From the NCBI RefSeq assembly GCF_015453285.1, contig NZ_JADLZT010000003.1, positions 248,001-312,000 on the forward strand: DNA of 64,000 bases, in the 5' to 3' direction. The notes under the pieces were generated by a model, which was given only the letters and a program-made list of their open reading frames with translations, was not told where the DNA came from and searched no databases. The position numbers and the translations under genes were made by a program. Below, one piece after another: positions 37,517-46,822 of the stretch. This DNA is from Lysobacter niastensis (GTDB lineage Bacteria > Pseudomonadota > Gammaproteobacteria > Xanthomonadales > Xanthomonadaceae). The stretch's first letter is position 1. The number at the start of each line of letters is the position of its first letter.

Positions 37517-38374
37517 TCAGAACTTGCCTTCCTGATAATCGACGAACGCCTGCATGATTTCCTGCTTGGTGTTCATCACGAACGGACCGTAGCGCGCGAC
37601 CGGCTCGCGCAGCGGCGCACCGGCAACCAGGATCGCTCGCGCTCCGGCACCTCCAGCCTGAAGCCTGAAGACCGGGCCACCGATCAGCACCGCCAGCTCC
37701 TGCGAAGCCACGGCGCGCGCATCCGCTCCATCGCCCACGCTGCCGTCGCCTTCGAACAGGTAGGCGAATGCGTTGTGGCCTTCCGGCAACGCGTACTGCC
37801 AGCTGGCGCCGGGGGCGAGTTCGATGTCGAGGTACACCGGCTCGGTGGCAGGCTGCACGATCGGACCGGTCACGTCGCCGATACGGCCGGCAATGACCTT
37901 CACGTTGATGCCCTCGCCCGGCTGCACCTGCGGGATGCGATCCGGCGCGAACTCCTGGTAGCGCGGCTGCGTCATCTTCTCGCTCGCCGGCAGGTTCACC
38001 CACAGCTGGAAGCCGCGCATCCGGCCCTCCTGCTGCTCCGGCATTTCCGAATGCACCAGGCCACGGCCCGCGGTCATCCACTGCACGCTGCCCGGCACGA
38101 GGACGCCTTCGTTGCCGTGGTTGTCGCGGTGGCGCATGCGTCCGTCGAGCATGTAGGTCACCGTCTCGAAGCCGCGATGCGGGTGATCGGGAAAACCGGC
38201 GAGATAGTCCTCGGGCTTATCGGTGCCGAACTCGTCCAGCATCAGAAACGGGTCGAGCATGTCCAGCTGCGGCGTGCCGATGACGCGCGTGAGGCGCACG
38301 CCGGCGCCGTCCGAGGCGGGCATGCCGCGAATGACGCGGCCGACGCGGGTGAAGTCCTGGGGGGTGCTGCTCAT
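37517..38374 (-). CDS. pirin family protein (second copy)
   Basis: 285 residues from ATG 38374; GGAG at eight bases upstream favours it over GTG 38383. Metal ligands in FPDHPHRGFETVTYML (His pair) and VHSEMP, and C-terminal cupin with QEIMQAFVDYQEGKF, the standard pirin end. It is closer to the YhaK/eukaryotic pirin type than the copy at 34.6 kb. Possible quercetinase or redox-dependent partner protein. A 17-base palindrome lies just upstream, and a strong terminator follows. Confidence 0.88.
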   Translation of the reverse strand: MSSTPQDFTRVGRVIRGMPASDGAGVRLTRVIGTPQLDMLDPFLMLDEFGTDKPEDYLAGFPDHPHRGFETVTYMLDGRMRHRDNHGNEGVLVPGSVQWMTAGRGLVHSEMPEQQEGRMRGFQLWVNLPASEKMTQPRYQEFAPDRIPQVQPGEGINVKVIAGRIGDVTGPIVQPATEPVYLDIELAPGASWQYALPEGHNAFAYLFEGDGSVGDGADARAVASQELAVLIGGPVFRLQAGGAGARAILVAGAPLREPVARYGPFVMNTKQEIMQAFVDYQEGKF

Positions 38375-38391
38375 GTTCGCCACTCCGGGTT

Positions 38392-38408
38392 ATTGCCTGG
38401 CAGGCAAT
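38392..38408. promoter_or_regulatory. palindromic operator candidate before the second pirin gene
   Basis: ATTGCCTG G CAGGCAAT, a perfect 8-base inverted repeat with a one-base centre, 18 bases upstream of the pirin start. It fits the T-N11-A layout of LysR sites and also small repressor sites; the regulator is not adjacent. Confidence 0.55.
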
Positions 38409-38477
38409 TTCGGGGCGCGAGCCGCCCCGCGCCAGCCCCATACGTGGAACGATCCATCCGGAAGACCCTTCATCGTC

Positions 38478-39065
38478 TCATTTGTCGTAGACGTAGACCG
38501 TCGCCGGCGGCACGTTGCGCAGCACGAACGCGCCGCGCCGGACCCGCAGACCGAGCTCCTCGACCACCTCGGCGGCGACCGGCGGCTGCGGACCGTAGGT
38601 GAACTGGATGAATCGGCCGGCCCCGCCCATGCAGGCGAAGGCGGCCTCGAGGATGTCCCGCTGGTGCTCCCGCGGCATTGCCAGCAGCCCCAGTCCGGAT
38701 ACCACCGCTTCGGCCGGACCGCGGGCGAGGTAACCGTCGCGGTTCACGACCTCGCGTAACTCGCGGGCATCACCCAGTTCGATGTGGACCAGCGGGAAGC
38801 GCTTGTGCAGGTGCTCGTACAGCGCTTCGTTGAGTTCGACCACGAGCAGGCCGCGACCGTTGATGCCGTGCGAGAGCAGCGCCCGCGTCAACGCGCCGGT
38901 ACCGCCGCCGAGTTCGATCACGCGCTTCGCGCCCGGCGGCAACTCCGCCACCACCGCCTCCGCCAGCTCCTGCCCCGACGGCGCCAGGGCGGCGGTACGC
39001 AACGGGTTCTTCAGCCACTGACGGAAGAACGTCCACAGGCCATGTCGGCGGATTCGGTGCTTCAT
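38478..39065 (-). CDS. SAM-dependent methyltransferase, PmtA-like
   Basis: 195 residues. Starts with a basic amphipathic segment (KHRIRRHGLWTFFRQWLKNP) that can lie on a membrane, then motif I VIELGGGTGALTRALL near 49-64. The layout matches the phospholipid N-methyltransferase (PmtA) and KsgA-like group, and pmtA-type proteins use such an N-terminal helix to bind lipid. Phosphatidylethanolamine methylation is possible but unproven. Last gene of the run MOSC - hydrolase - rlmKL - methyltransferase (36-base gap). Confidence 0.78.
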   Translation of the reverse strand: MKHRIRRHGLWTFFRQWLKNPLRTAALAPSGQELAEAVVAELPPGAKRVIELGGGTGALTRALLSHGINGRGLLVVELNEALYEHLHKRFPLVHIELGDARELREVVNRDGYLARGPAEAVVSGLGLLAMPREHQRDILEAAFACMGGAGRFIQFTYGPQPPVAAEVVEELGLRVRRGAFVLRNVPPATVYVYDK

Positions 39066-39101
39066 CCGGTGCTCGTCTCCGTGGCGCCCAGTCGCCCATC
39101 G

Positions 39102-41264
39102 TCAATGATGCAGCCGCTGCAACCTCCAGCAACGGTGGATGCGCGCATCGCGCGCGAAATCCGCCGGGATCGTCTGCGGCGAGATCTCTTCGCAGCGCGC
39201 GAACTGCGAGATCGCGGCTTCGTCCATTTTGAAGCGCCGGAAGTTGTTGGAGAAGTACAGCACGCCATCGTCGGCGAGGCGAGCGACCGCGGCGCGCAGC
39301 AGGCGCACGTGCTCGGCCTGCACATCGAAATCGTCGGCGCGCTTGGAATTGGAGAAGGTCGGCGGGTCGCAGAAGATCAGGTCGTAGCTCTGCGTGTCGG
39401 CCTCCAGCCAGGTCAACGCGTCGGCCTGCACCAGCCGGTGGCGAGTGCCCCCGACGTTGTTCTCGCGCAGGTTGTCCGCGCACCACTCCAGGTAGGTCGC
39501 CGACAGGTCGACCGTCGTGGTCATGCGTGCGCCGCCAACCGCCGCATGCACCGTCGCCGCACCGGTATAGCCGAACAGATTGAGGAAGCGGGTGTCCTGC
39601 GCCTCATCGGCGATACGCAGACGGATCGGCCGATGATCGAGGAACAGGCCGGTATCCAGGTAGTCAAACAGGTTCACGCGCAGGCGCGCATCGCCTTCAC
39701 GCACGGTCAGCAGTTCGCCGCGCGAGCCAAGCACGCCGTACTTGCTGCCGCCCTTGCCGCGCGCGCGCGTCTTCAGGGCGACGTTCTCGCGCGGCACCGC
39801 GAATATCTCGCGCGCCGCCGACAGCAGTTCGTTGAGGCGCCTGCGCTGCACCGCTTCCGGAATCTCCGCCGGTGCCGCGTATTCCTGCACGTGCAGGAAA
39901 GTTCTCGGCGACGCTTCATCGGTCACGTACACGTCGATCGCGGCGGCGTATTCGGGCAGGTCGGCATCGTAGGCGCGGAAGCAGTCCACACCCTCGCGCT
40001 CGCGCCAACTCTTGAGCTTGCGCAGGTTCTTGCGCAGGCGGTTGGCGACCATCTGCGCGCCTTCGCTCAGCGCAGGCGCATCGTCGCGATCACGCTGCGG
40101 CGGCGCGACCGGATCGCTTACGATCAGCGTGCACTCGATGGCCCCATTGAACAGCTGGTACTTCTTGCCCGCGCGCAATCCGGTGGCGAACGCAAGCTCC
40201 GCGTCGCCGCACAGCAAGCTGGCGCGCCACTGTGGCGTCGCACGCTTGAGCCCATCACCGAGCGCGCGGTACAGCGCGGGATCGGCGGCGAGGCGCGCAT
40301 CGTAGGGGGGATTGCATACGGCCAGGCCCCGTTCGGACGCGACGCCGGCCACCGACACGGCGGCGGCATCGAGCGAACGCACATCGCCCACCTGCCAGTC
40401 GATCAGCCCGGCGAGTCCCGCCGTTGCGGCGTTGTCGCGCGCCGCGCGGATCGCATGCGGGTCGAGGTCGCGGCCGAAGAACACCGAACGAAGCTCGTTC
40501 ATGCCGGCGGCTTCGCGCTTGCGCGCGTCGTCGACCAGCGTCTGCCAGGCGGCCCCGTCGAAGCCGCGCCAGCGCGTCGGTGACGCGGAGCCGTGACGCA
40601 TCAGTCCCGGGGCGACATCTGCCGCCATCAGCGCACCTTCGATCAGCAGCGTGCCGCTGCCGCACATCGGGTCGAGCAGCGCGCCGCCTTCGGCGTACAC
40701 CTTCGGCCATTGCCCGCGCATCAGCACGGCCGCGGCCAGGTTCTCCTTCAACGGCGCTTCGCCCTGCTTCTGCCGCCAGCCGCGACGATGCAACGGGCCG
40801 CCGCCGAGGTCCACCGACAGGATCGCGCGACCCTTGCGCACGACCAGGTTCAGGCGCAGGTCCGGCGCTTCGACGTCGACGTCAGGACGCGCTCCGGTCT
40901 TCGCACGCATCACGTCGACCACCGCATCCTTGACGCGCTGCGCGGCATAGCGCGCGTGCGTGAGCGCCTCACCCGACACGTGCGCGTCGACCGCGATCGT
41001 GTCGTTCGGCGCCAGGTGCTCGGGCCACGCGACCGCCGCGGCACCGGCGTAGAGCGCATGTTCGTCGGCGCAATCGAACTCGGCGATCGGCCACAGCACG
41101 CGGCTGGCCAGTCGCGACCACATCACGGCGCGCTGCGCGTCGGCGAGCGAGCCTTCGGCGTTGGCACCGGCCATCGCCGCGGTCGCACGCGTGCAACCGA
41201 GCGCTGCGAGCTCGTCGGCGAGCAGGTATTCCAGGCCCTTTCCGCAACTGGCGTAGAACTTCAT
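39102..41264 (-). CDS. rlmKL: bifunctional 23S rRNA methyltransferase RlmKL
   Basis: Makes m2G2445 (RlmL half) and m7G2069 (RlmK half) in 23S rRNA. 720 residues: N-terminal ferredoxin-like/THUMP region, first SAM domain with [15 protein letters not shown] and catalytic NPPY ([11 protein letters not shown]), second SAM domain with [16 protein letters not shown] and [10 protein letters not shown]. Both domains look intact, as in the E. coli fusion. One base separates it from the upstream hydrolase gene. Confidence 0.94.
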   Translation of the reverse strand: MKFYASCGKGLEYLLADELAALGCTRATAAMAGANAEGSLADAQRAVMWSRLASRVLWPIAEFDCADEHALYAGAAAVAWPEHLAPNDTIAVDAHVSGEALTHARYAAQRVKDAVVDVMRAKTGARPDVDVEAPDLRLNLVVRKGRAILSVDLGGGPLHRRGWRQKQGEAPLKENLAAAVLMRGQWPKVYAEGGALLDPMCGSGTLLIEGALMAADVAPGLMRHGSASPTRWRGFDGAAWQTLVDDARKREAAGMNELRSVFFGRDLDPHAIRAARDNAATAGLAGLIDWQVGDVRSLDAAAVSVAGVASERGLAVCNPPYDARLAADPALYRALGDGLKRATPQWRASLLCGDAELAFATGLRAGKKYQLFNGAIECTLIVSDPVAPPQRDRDDAPALSEGAQMVANRLRKNLRKLKSWREREGVDCFRAYDADLPEYAAAIDVYVTDEASPRTFLHVQEYAAPAEIPEAVQRRRLNELLSAAREIFAVPRENVALKTRARGKGGSKYGVLGSRGELLTVREGDARLRVNLFDYLDTGLFLDHRPIRLRIADEAQDTRFLNLFGYTGAATVHAAVGGARMTTTVDLSATYLEWCADNLRENNVGGTRHRLVQADALTWLEADTQSYDLIFCDPPTFSNSKRADDFDVQAEHVRLLRAAVARLADDGVLYFSNNFRRFKMDEAAISQFARCEEISPQTIPADFARDARIHRCWRLQRLHH

Positions 41265-41265
41265 G

Positions 41266-41802
41266 TCAGAGCGCCGAGAGCAGTGCGGCGAACGCTTCGG
41301 CGCTGGCGCCGACGTGTTCTGAAAGCCGGTGACCGTCGTCGACCAGCAGCAGCCTGGCGTTGCGCGGCTGCGCCCAGCCAACCACTTCAGCCGCGGGAAT
41401 CAGCTCGTCGCTCCAGCCGTGGATGATCGAGGTCGGCACGGGGGCGGCGTCCAGCACGGGTGCGGCACCCATGCGTACCGGTGGCGCCATCAGGAACAAC
41501 GCCTTCGTCGGCACCTGCAGCGACACCAGGCCGGAGATATAGGCACCGAGGCTGGAACCGGCCAGCACGACCGGGCCGCGCGCTGCGGCCGACCGGGCGA
41601 GTGCGAGCAGGCGTTGCAGGCGCGCCGGCACGTCGCCCAGCTCGCTCACCTCACGCCGGGCGTCGAGGTCGGTGTAGTCCGGACGCTCGTGGCTCCAGCC
41701 GAACTGCTGCGCAACGTCGGCCAGCGCCGTCACCTTGGTGGCGTCCGGGCCGCTCTCGAAACCGTGCGAGAGGATGCAATGTCCCTTGATGCTGCTGCTC
41801 AT
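41266..41802 (-). CDS. small alpha/beta hydrolase
   Basis: 178 residues, minimal alpha/beta fold without a lid domain. Nucleophile elbow GSSLGAYIS, acid in [10 protein letters not shown] and His in [10 protein letters not shown] form a plausible Ser-Asp-His triad; oxyanion region SHGFESGP. It resembles the YfbK/RBBP9-like small serine hydrolases. Substrate unknown. Between the MOSC gene (26 bases) and rlmKL (one base). Confidence 0.83.
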   Translation of the reverse strand: MSSSIKGHCILSHGFESGPDATKVTALADVAQQFGWSHERPDYTDLDARREVSELGDVPARLQRLLALARSAAARGPVVLAGSSLGAYISGLVSLQVPTKALFLMAPPVRMGAAPVLDAAPVPTSIIHGWSDELIPAAEVVGWAQPRNARLLLVDDGHRLSEHVGASAEAFAALLSAL

Positions 41803-41828
41803 CGTGTCCTGCTTGATGTGTCCAAAGA

Positions 41829-42329
41829 TCAATCCGCGATCGCGACGACCGGGTCGCCGCGGCGGATCGTGCCGCCTTCGAGGATGCGCGCGCACAGACC
41901 GCCATGGCCGCGCATCGCGTTGAATCCGCCCGGCCCCAGCGCGGCCTCCATGCGCGAGCATGGATCGCACTCGTCGGTGCCTTCCAGCAGCACCTCGCCG
42001 ATGCGGAAGCGCCGGCCCTTCAGCGCGATCAACGGCAAGCCGGAGACGACGAGGTTCCGGCGCAGCGTGGCTGGCGCGACCGCGTCGTGGCCCGATAGGG
42101 CGGCGATCGCCGGCAGGTGCTCGGCCTGGATCAGCGTGATGCCGCGCTTGCCGCTGCCGCCCGTGTAGCGGTCGCCGACCAGTCCGGCGCCGGCCTGCGC
42201 CAACGCGTGCTCGACCTCGTCCATCGGCACGTCACGGCGCGGCCGCAGGCCGATCCATTCGAGGCGGCCGGGGCGCGGCAGGTTGGCCATCAGCTTGCCG
42301 AGTTCGGAGTCGGCGGGAGGCAGGGTCAT
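41829..42329 (-). CDS. MOSC domain protein
   Basis: 166 residues with one MOSC domain, the sulfur-carrier fold of molybdenum cofactor sulfurases and YiiM. Motifs GDRYTGGSGKRGITLIQAEHL, LRRNLVVSGLPL and the conserved Cys in GHGGLCARILEGG; a second motif DECDPCSRM may add a metal or thiol site. I use ATG 42329, which has GGAG six bases upstream; ATG 42341 is the alternative. First gene of the run toward rlmKL; divergent from the amidase gene. Confidence 0.83.
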   Translation of the reverse strand: MTLPPADSELGKLMANLPRPGRLEWIGLRPRRDVPMDEVEHALAQAGAGLVGDRYTGGSGKRGITLIQAEHLPAIAALSGHDAVAPATLRRNLVVSGLPLIALKGRRFRIGEVLLEGTDECDPCSRMEAALGPGGFNAMRGHGGLCARILEGGTIRRGDPVVAIAD

Positions 42330-42464
42330 GACGGGCTCCATACGCGGCGGTCCGCTGATGCACGAAGCGATGGGCGATTCCGCGATCGGCGCCGGCCGAA
42401 CGGGCCGGCGGGCATTCGCGCGGTCGATTCGCGGGCGTGGGGGCGAATGGTAGCATCCGGCCCC

Positions 42465-43037
42465 ATGTCGCCCGACCTGCCGGCCCCGCCGATCGCCTTT
42501 GAACCCCTGCCCTACGAAGCCCGCCTCGACGCGCGGGACAAGGCGCAGATCGACCTGGCCGTGATCCACTGCACCGAGCTGCCGGACCTGGCGATGGCAC
42601 GCCGCTTCGGCGAGGAAGTCCTCTACGAGGGCTCGCAGACCGGCAACTGCGGCCACTTCTACATCGACCGCGACGGCAGCATCCACCAGTACGTGCGGCT
42701 CGAGCGCATCGCCCACCACGTGCGCGGCCACAACCCGCGCGCGATCGGCATCGAACTGGTCAACCGCGGCCGCTATCCGGACTGGCTTGCCGCCCATCAC
42801 CAGGCGATGGATCAGCCCTACACGCCGGCGCAGGTCGATGCGCTGATCGCCCTGCTGCGCTGGCTGTCCGAGGAGGTGCCGTCGCTGCGCCACATCGCCG
42901 GCCACGAAGACCTGGACACGACCGAAGTGCCCGCGACCGACGATCCGGACGTGATGGTCCGGCGCAAACTCGACCCGGGCCCACGCTTTCCGTGGCAGCA
43001 GGTGCTGGACGCGATCGCACTGAAGCGTATCCCTTGA
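42465..43037 (+). CDS. ampD: N-acetylmuramoyl-L-alanine amidase, AmpD-like
   Basis: Zinc amidase that splits anhydro-MurNAc-peptides during wall recycling; loss derepresses AmpC in other bacteria. 190 residues, no signal peptide, so cytoplasmic as for AmpD. Zinc ligands: H35 (AVIHCTELPD), the His in HIAGHEDLD and the Asp in KLDPGPRFPW; catalytic Glu in IGIELVNRG. The Cys in IHCTE and the compact size fit the AmpD/Amidase_2 group. The stop codon sits in a tandem 14-base repeat. I see no ampE or ampR nearby. Confidence 0.85.
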   Translation: MSPDLPAPPIAFEPLPYEARLDARDKAQIDLAVIHCTELPDLAMARRFGEEVLYEGSQTGNCGHFYIDRDGSIHQYVRLERIAHHVRGHNPRAIGIELVNRGRYPDWLAAHHQAMDQPYTPAQVDALIALLRWLSEEVPSLRHIAGHEDLDTTEVPATDDPDVMVRRKLDPGPRFPWQQVLDAIALKRIP

Positions 43038-43070
43038 GCTCCATCCCTTGAGCTCCATCCGTTGAGCCGC
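43029..43070. repeat. three tandem 14-base repeats covering the amidase stop
   Basis: ATCCCTTGAGCTCC twice and the diverged ATCCGTTGAGCCGC. The first unit contains the stop TGA. Because 14 is not a multiple of three, the TGA copies fall in all three frames. Confidence 0.85.
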
Positions 43071-43135
43071 ATCGCGCCGGGGTCGCGACAGGCCGGCGGT
43101 TATACTTGCACGCCGCGCCTACAGGGCTCCCCCGC

Positions 43136-44047
43136 ATGACTTCCCACGCCGCCGAGCCCGTCGTTTCGGAACTGGTCGAGCTGCTCTCGCTCGAACGCCT
43201 CGAGGACAACCTGTTCCGCGGCCAGAGCCGCGACATCGGCACCAAGTACGTGTTCGGCGGGCAGGTGCTCGGCCAGGCGCTGTCGGCAGCGCAGGCGACG
43301 ATGGACGCGCCGCGCAGTGCGCATTCGCTGCATGCCTACTTCCTGCGTGCCGGCGACATCGCCGCCCCGATCGTCTACCAGATCGACCGCACCCGCGATG
43401 GCGGCAGCTTCTCCGTGCGCCGCATCAGCGCGATCCAGCACGGCCAGGTGATCTTCTTCATGGCCGCCTCCTTCCAGCAGGAAGAAGGCGGCGGCGAGCA
43501 CCAGTTGTCGATGCCGGAGGTCCCCAAGCCCGAAGACATCGACCCGGCGCCGGCCGTGCCCGAGCATGTGATGGCGACGCTGCCGATCAAGATCCAGCGC
43601 TGGCTGTCGCGCAAGGGACCGTTCGAGTTCCGCCATGTCTACCCGCGCGACGAGCTCAACCCGCCCAAGCGCCCGCCCTACCAGCAGGTCTGGTTCCGCC
43701 TGAGCGAGCGCGTCGGCGACGCGCCGGAACTGCACCGCGCCCTGCTCGCCTACGCGTCGGACTTCCACCTGCTCGGCACGGCGACGTTCCCGCACGGCAT
43801 CAGCTATTACCAGCCGAATGTGCAGATGGCCTCGCTCGACCACGCGCTGTGGTTCCACCGTCCGTTCCGCGCCGACGACTGGCTGCTGTACTCGATCGAC
43901 AGCCCGAGCGCGCAGGATGCGCGCGGACTGGCCCGCGGCCAGATCTTCGACCGCCAGGGCCGCCTGGTCGCCAGCACGGCGCAGGAAGGCCTGATCCGCG
44001 TCGTCGGCAACGCCGAAGCCGCCAAACTCGTACCGGCCAAGGCCTGA
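43136..44047 (+). CDS. tesB: acyl-CoA thioesterase II
   Basis: Hydrolyses medium and long acyl-CoA thioesters in the cytoplasm. 303 residues, double hot-dog fold: first half with FGGQVLGQALSAAQATM and SLHAYFLRAGD, second half with ASLDHALWFHRPFRADDWLLY (catalytic Asp) and TAQEGLIR (catalytic Gln with preceding Ser/Thr). Start ATG 43136 gives the usual N-terminus. Confidence 0.93.
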   Translation: MTSHAAEPVVSELVELLSLERLEDNLFRGQSRDIGTKYVFGGQVLGQALSAAQATMDAPRSAHSLHAYFLRAGDIAAPIVYQIDRTRDGGSFSVRRISAIQHGQVIFFMAASFQQEEGGGEHQLSMPEVPKPEDIDPAPAVPEHVMATLPIKIQRWLSRKGPFEFRHVYPRDELNPPKRPPYQQVWFRLSERVGDAPELHRALLAYASDFHLLGTATFPHGISYYQPNVQMASLDHALWFHRPFRADDWLLYSIDSPSAQDARGLARGQIFDRQGRLVASTAQEGLIRVVGNAEAAKLVPAKA

Positions 44048-44142
44048 ACACGGCTTCCCCGGGCCTGGCCGCACCTGCGGCATTAAAATGACCCGACAGC
44101 ACACGGCCGGCCGGTCGCGTGCTCATGAGAAATGTCCACACC

Positions 44143-44979
44143 ATGCGCCAGATTTTCAGCAGTCCCCGCCTCGAGAACGTCGAAGCCGTCGCCCAGATGC
44201 TCACGGACGCCGGCATCGAGGTCCGCATCACCGACGGCCGCACTTACAAAGGCGCGCTGCGTGGCAACTTCCGCTACAGCGACGACAGCTCGCCGCGCCC
44301 CGCGGTATGGGTGATCAAGTCCGAAGACCAGCTCAAGGCACGCGAGTTGCTGCGCGACAACGGTCTGATCGACACCACGCGCGGCGAAAGCGCCTACACG
44401 CTGCCGGTGTTCCGCACCGAGGAGCAGACTCGCACCAAGACTCCGCAGCAAAAGCGGATGTTCCGCATCAAGATGGGCCTGATCGCCGGCATCGTGATCG
44501 TGCTGGCGATGACGATGGTGCGCACGATCAGCGACAAGCCGGCTCCGGCGCCCGCGCCTCCGGAACTGGCGACCGGCCCGTTCGACGGCTCGGTCGCGCC
44601 GACGCTCGCGCCGATCGCCCAGGCGGTGTTCGCTTCGCAGATCGCCGATGCCAACGTGCCGGTGCTGTGCCTGGCCGTCGACGGCAAGGACGCGCCCGCG
44701 TCGATGATCAATGCGCTGAAGACGCCGGGCCGCACGGTGGTGCCCGCCTCGCAGTGCGTGCGCATTGCCGACAGCGATATGGGCAGCTTCCAGAAGTCCA
44801 CCGGGCAGGCGGCAATGATGCTGGACGTGAACGCGTTCCGTCCGTCCGCGCCGGACGCAGGCCAGATCGAATACAGCGCCTACCACCACCGCATGTTCGC
44901 CCGCTACAAGACCCTCGAGGTCCGTCGCGTGAACGGCGCGTGGCAGGTCACCAGGGTCCTGAAGCACGTCGCGACCTGA
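44143..44979 (+). CDS. DUF2007 domain membrane protein
   Basis: 278 residues from ATG 44143 (RQIFSSPRLENVEAVAQML), the normal start of the family; ATG 44125 and GTG 44119 are in frame. N-terminal DUF2007 (putative signal-transducing, PII-like fold) to about 90, a membrane helix near 115-135 (IKMGLIAGIVIVLAMTMV), then a periplasmic part of about 140 residues with two Cys (VLCLAV, SQCVRI). DUF2007 senses are unknown; here it is anchored to the membrane with a separate outside domain. Confidence 0.75.
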   Translation: MRQIFSSPRLENVEAVAQMLTDAGIEVRITDGRTYKGALRGNFRYSDDSSPRPAVWVIKSEDQLKARELLRDNGLIDTTRGESAYTLPVFRTEEQTRTKTPQQKRMFRIKMGLIAGIVIVLAMTMVRTISDKPAPAPAPPELATGPFDGSVAPTLAPIAQAVFASQIADANVPVLCLAVDGKDAPASMINALKTPGRTVVPASQCVRIADSDMGSFQKSTGQAAMMLDVNAFRPSAPDAGQIEYSAYHHRMFARYKTLEVRRVNGAWQVTRVLKHVAT

Positions 44980-44991
44980 GTAGCGTTGCCC

Positions 44992-45029
44992 AAAAAAAGA
45001 CCCATGCGCGGAGACCGGCGTCATGGGTC
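44992..45029 (-). terminator. intrinsic terminator of the EF-hand gene
   Basis: Stem GACCCATG (44999-45006) with CATGGGTC (45022-45029), followed on the minus strand by seven T (44992-44998). It lies 91 bases behind the EF-hand stop and also 12 bases after the DUF2007 stop. Confidence 0.8.
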
Positions 45030-45120
45030 GAGGGGGATGCTTTTTGGAGAAGCGGAGGCTTTGACCCGCCGCGAGCGCGAAAGTTCCGCGACCGGCTGAT
45101 CGGCGTCAGGATCCTCGCGT

Positions 45121-45765
45121 TCAGCGATGGCGGCCCGAGTGCTCCAGGTCCTGGCGGGTCAGCTGGCCGTCCCGGTCCTCGTCCAGGAAGTTGAATGACT
45201 CGGCCAGTCGCGGCATGTTCGACTCCACCTCGGCTCGACTGAGCTTGCCATCGGCATTGCGATCGGCCCCTTTGAACTCCTGCTCGAACTGCTGCTGGTG
45301 CTGCGCCTTGCGCTCCGCGCGACGCTTCTCGCTCGACGCACGCAGCTCGCTGCGCACCAGGTAACCGTCGCGGTTGCTGTCGATCTCGGCAAAGCGCTCA
45401 TCGAGGTGCGGTTGCGCTGCCGCTTCGGCGCGGCTGATGCGTCCGTCGCCGTCGGTATCGAGACGGACCGCGTGCTCCATGCGGTCGCCGTGGCCGCGGC
45501 CCATCCGTGACGGGCGTTCGGACGCGTCGAGCTTGCCGTCGCGGTTCTTGTCGAGCGTGTCGAACTTCTCGGCAAGGCGCGGATGCGCGGCGGCTTCGGC
45601 CTTGTCGATCACGCCGTCGCCATTGCTGTCGATCCGCGGCATGTGGCGGCCGGGCCCGGCCTTGGTCTCGGTGGAGGGCGCCTGCGTCGCGGCGAACGCG
45701 CTGCCGGCTGCGATGACTATCGCTGCGGCCAGCAGCAACGGTTGGAACGTCTTGCGGTGGTTCAT
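45121..45765 (-). CDS. secreted EF-hand protein with six calcium loops
   Basis: 214 residues: signal peptide to about 25 (VIAAGSAFAATQ), then six canonical 12-residue EF-hand loops at 46-57 (DSNGDGVIDKAE), 72-83, 103-114, 129-140, 168-179 and 195-206 (DEDRDGQLTRQD). All begin with Asp and have Asp/Asn-x-Asp-Gly at positions 3-6; the fourth has a Ser at 11 in place of the more usual Ala. The spacing is uneven, with a charged linker near 142-165. It probably binds Ca2+ in the periplasm or outside; a partner is not evident. Confidence 0.88.
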   Translation of the reverse strand: MNHRKTFQPLLLAAAIVIAAGSAFAATQAPSTETKAGPGRHMPRIDSNGDGVIDKAEAAAHPRLAEKFDTLDKNRDGKLDASERPSRMGRGHGDRMEHAVRLDTDGDGRISRAEAAAQPHLDERFAEIDSNRDGYLVRSELRASSEKRRAERKAQHQQQFEQEFKGADRNADGKLSRAEVESNMPRLAESFNFLDEDRDGQLTRQDLEHSGRHR

Positions 45766-46021
45766 AGGAAACTCCCAGCGAACGGCGCCGGACAGGCACC
45801 ATGCCGAGGTCAACGCCTGTCATGACGTGCGGTTGACACGGCAACACCCACATTCAGCCGGCGCACGGCTTCGCAGCGGCGCTATGCTGGCGGCATGGAC
45901 CGCGCCGTCATCGCCTGCCGGATCGGGTCAAGCGAAGCAACATCGCCTGATCGGGTAGCGCTTGACGTTGTTTCCATCATCCCCCTCCCGTGGCGCGGAC
46001 CCGGCGCCACCGCAGCAGACC

Positions 46022-46753
46022 ATGTCGAACGACCGTAGCCAGCGACAAGACGACGACGATCTGCGCCTGTTCCACACCGGCGAACACGCCTGCGGCTACT
46101 GGCCGGACCGGGCCGCGCGCGACCTCGTGCTCGACCCGCGCGATCCGCGCCTGGTGGACTGGTACCCGCATGCCTTGGGCTGGGGCTTCCGCCGATCCGG
46201 CGACATCGTCTACCGCCCGCACTGCAACGGCTGCCGCGCCTGCGTCGCGGTGCGCATACCGGTCGACCGTTTCGCGCCCGACCGGAGCCAGCGCCGTTGC
46301 CTGGCGCGCAACCGGGACGTGGACATGCGGGTCTGCGCCGCCCAGCGCACCGACGAGCAGCTGGCGCTGTATCGCCGCTATCTCGCCTCGCGCCACGCGG
46401 GCGGCGGCATGGACGACCATGGCGCGACCGAGTTCGACCAGTTCCTGATCGGCAGTTGGAGCGAGGGCCGTTTCCTCGAGTTCCGGGAGCACGGCCGGCT
46501 GCTGGCGGTAGCGGTCACCGATGTCACGCAGGCGGCATTGTCGGCGGTGTATACCTTCTATGAGCCCGAGGCAGGCGCGCGCGGCCTCGGCACCCTGGCC
46601 ATCCTGCGACAGATCGAATGGGCACGACGCGAACGCCGCTCGCACCTGTATCTGGGCTACTGGATTGCCGGCCATCCGAAGATGGACTACAAGCGCCGCT
46701 TCCATCCGCTCGAAGCCTTCGACGGCCGCGGCTGGCACGACCTGACCGCTTGA
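46022..46753 (+). CDS. bpt: aspartate/glutamate leucyltransferase Bpt
   Basis: Adds Leu from leucyl-tRNA to N-terminal Asp or Glu of proteins, marking them for ClpAP (N-degron pathway). 243 residues; [14 protein letters not shown] and [15 protein letters not shown] carry the conserved Cys cluster, and [18 protein letters not shown] plus [20 protein letters not shown] the GNAT-like C-terminus. ATG 46022 gives the normal N-terminus; the open frame continues upstream from a TTG but without homology. The partner Aat is not in the window. Confidence 0.92.
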   Translation: MSNDRSQRQDDDDLRLFHTGEHACGYWPDRAARDLVLDPRDPRLVDWYPHALGWGFRRSGDIVYRPHCNGCRACVAVRIPVDRFAPDRSQRRCLARNRDVDMRVCAAQRTDEQLALYRRYLASRHAGGGMDDHGATEFDQFLIGSWSEGRFLEFREHGRLLAVAVTDVTQAALSAVYTFYEPEAGARGLGTLAILRQIEWARRERRSHLYLGYWIAGHPKMDYKRRFHPLEAFDGRGWHDLTA

Positions 46754-46775
46754 CCTCGATCGTTGACCTCGACGC
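46750..46775. repeat. tandem 13-base repeat over the bpt stop
   Basis: TTGACCTCGATCG followed directly by TTGACCTCGACGC; the first unit holds the stop TGA of bpt. Confidence 0.75.
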
Positions 46776-46822
46776 CCCTTGCCCTGAATGTCCGCGACCG
46801 ACCGTCGCGCCGGAGATGCTGC

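Noticed and set aside
45030..45120. Possible tRNA-like stretch behind the DUF2007 gene
   Set aside because: No acceptor stem or TPsiC arm can be folded; only the terminator of the EF-hand gene is supported.
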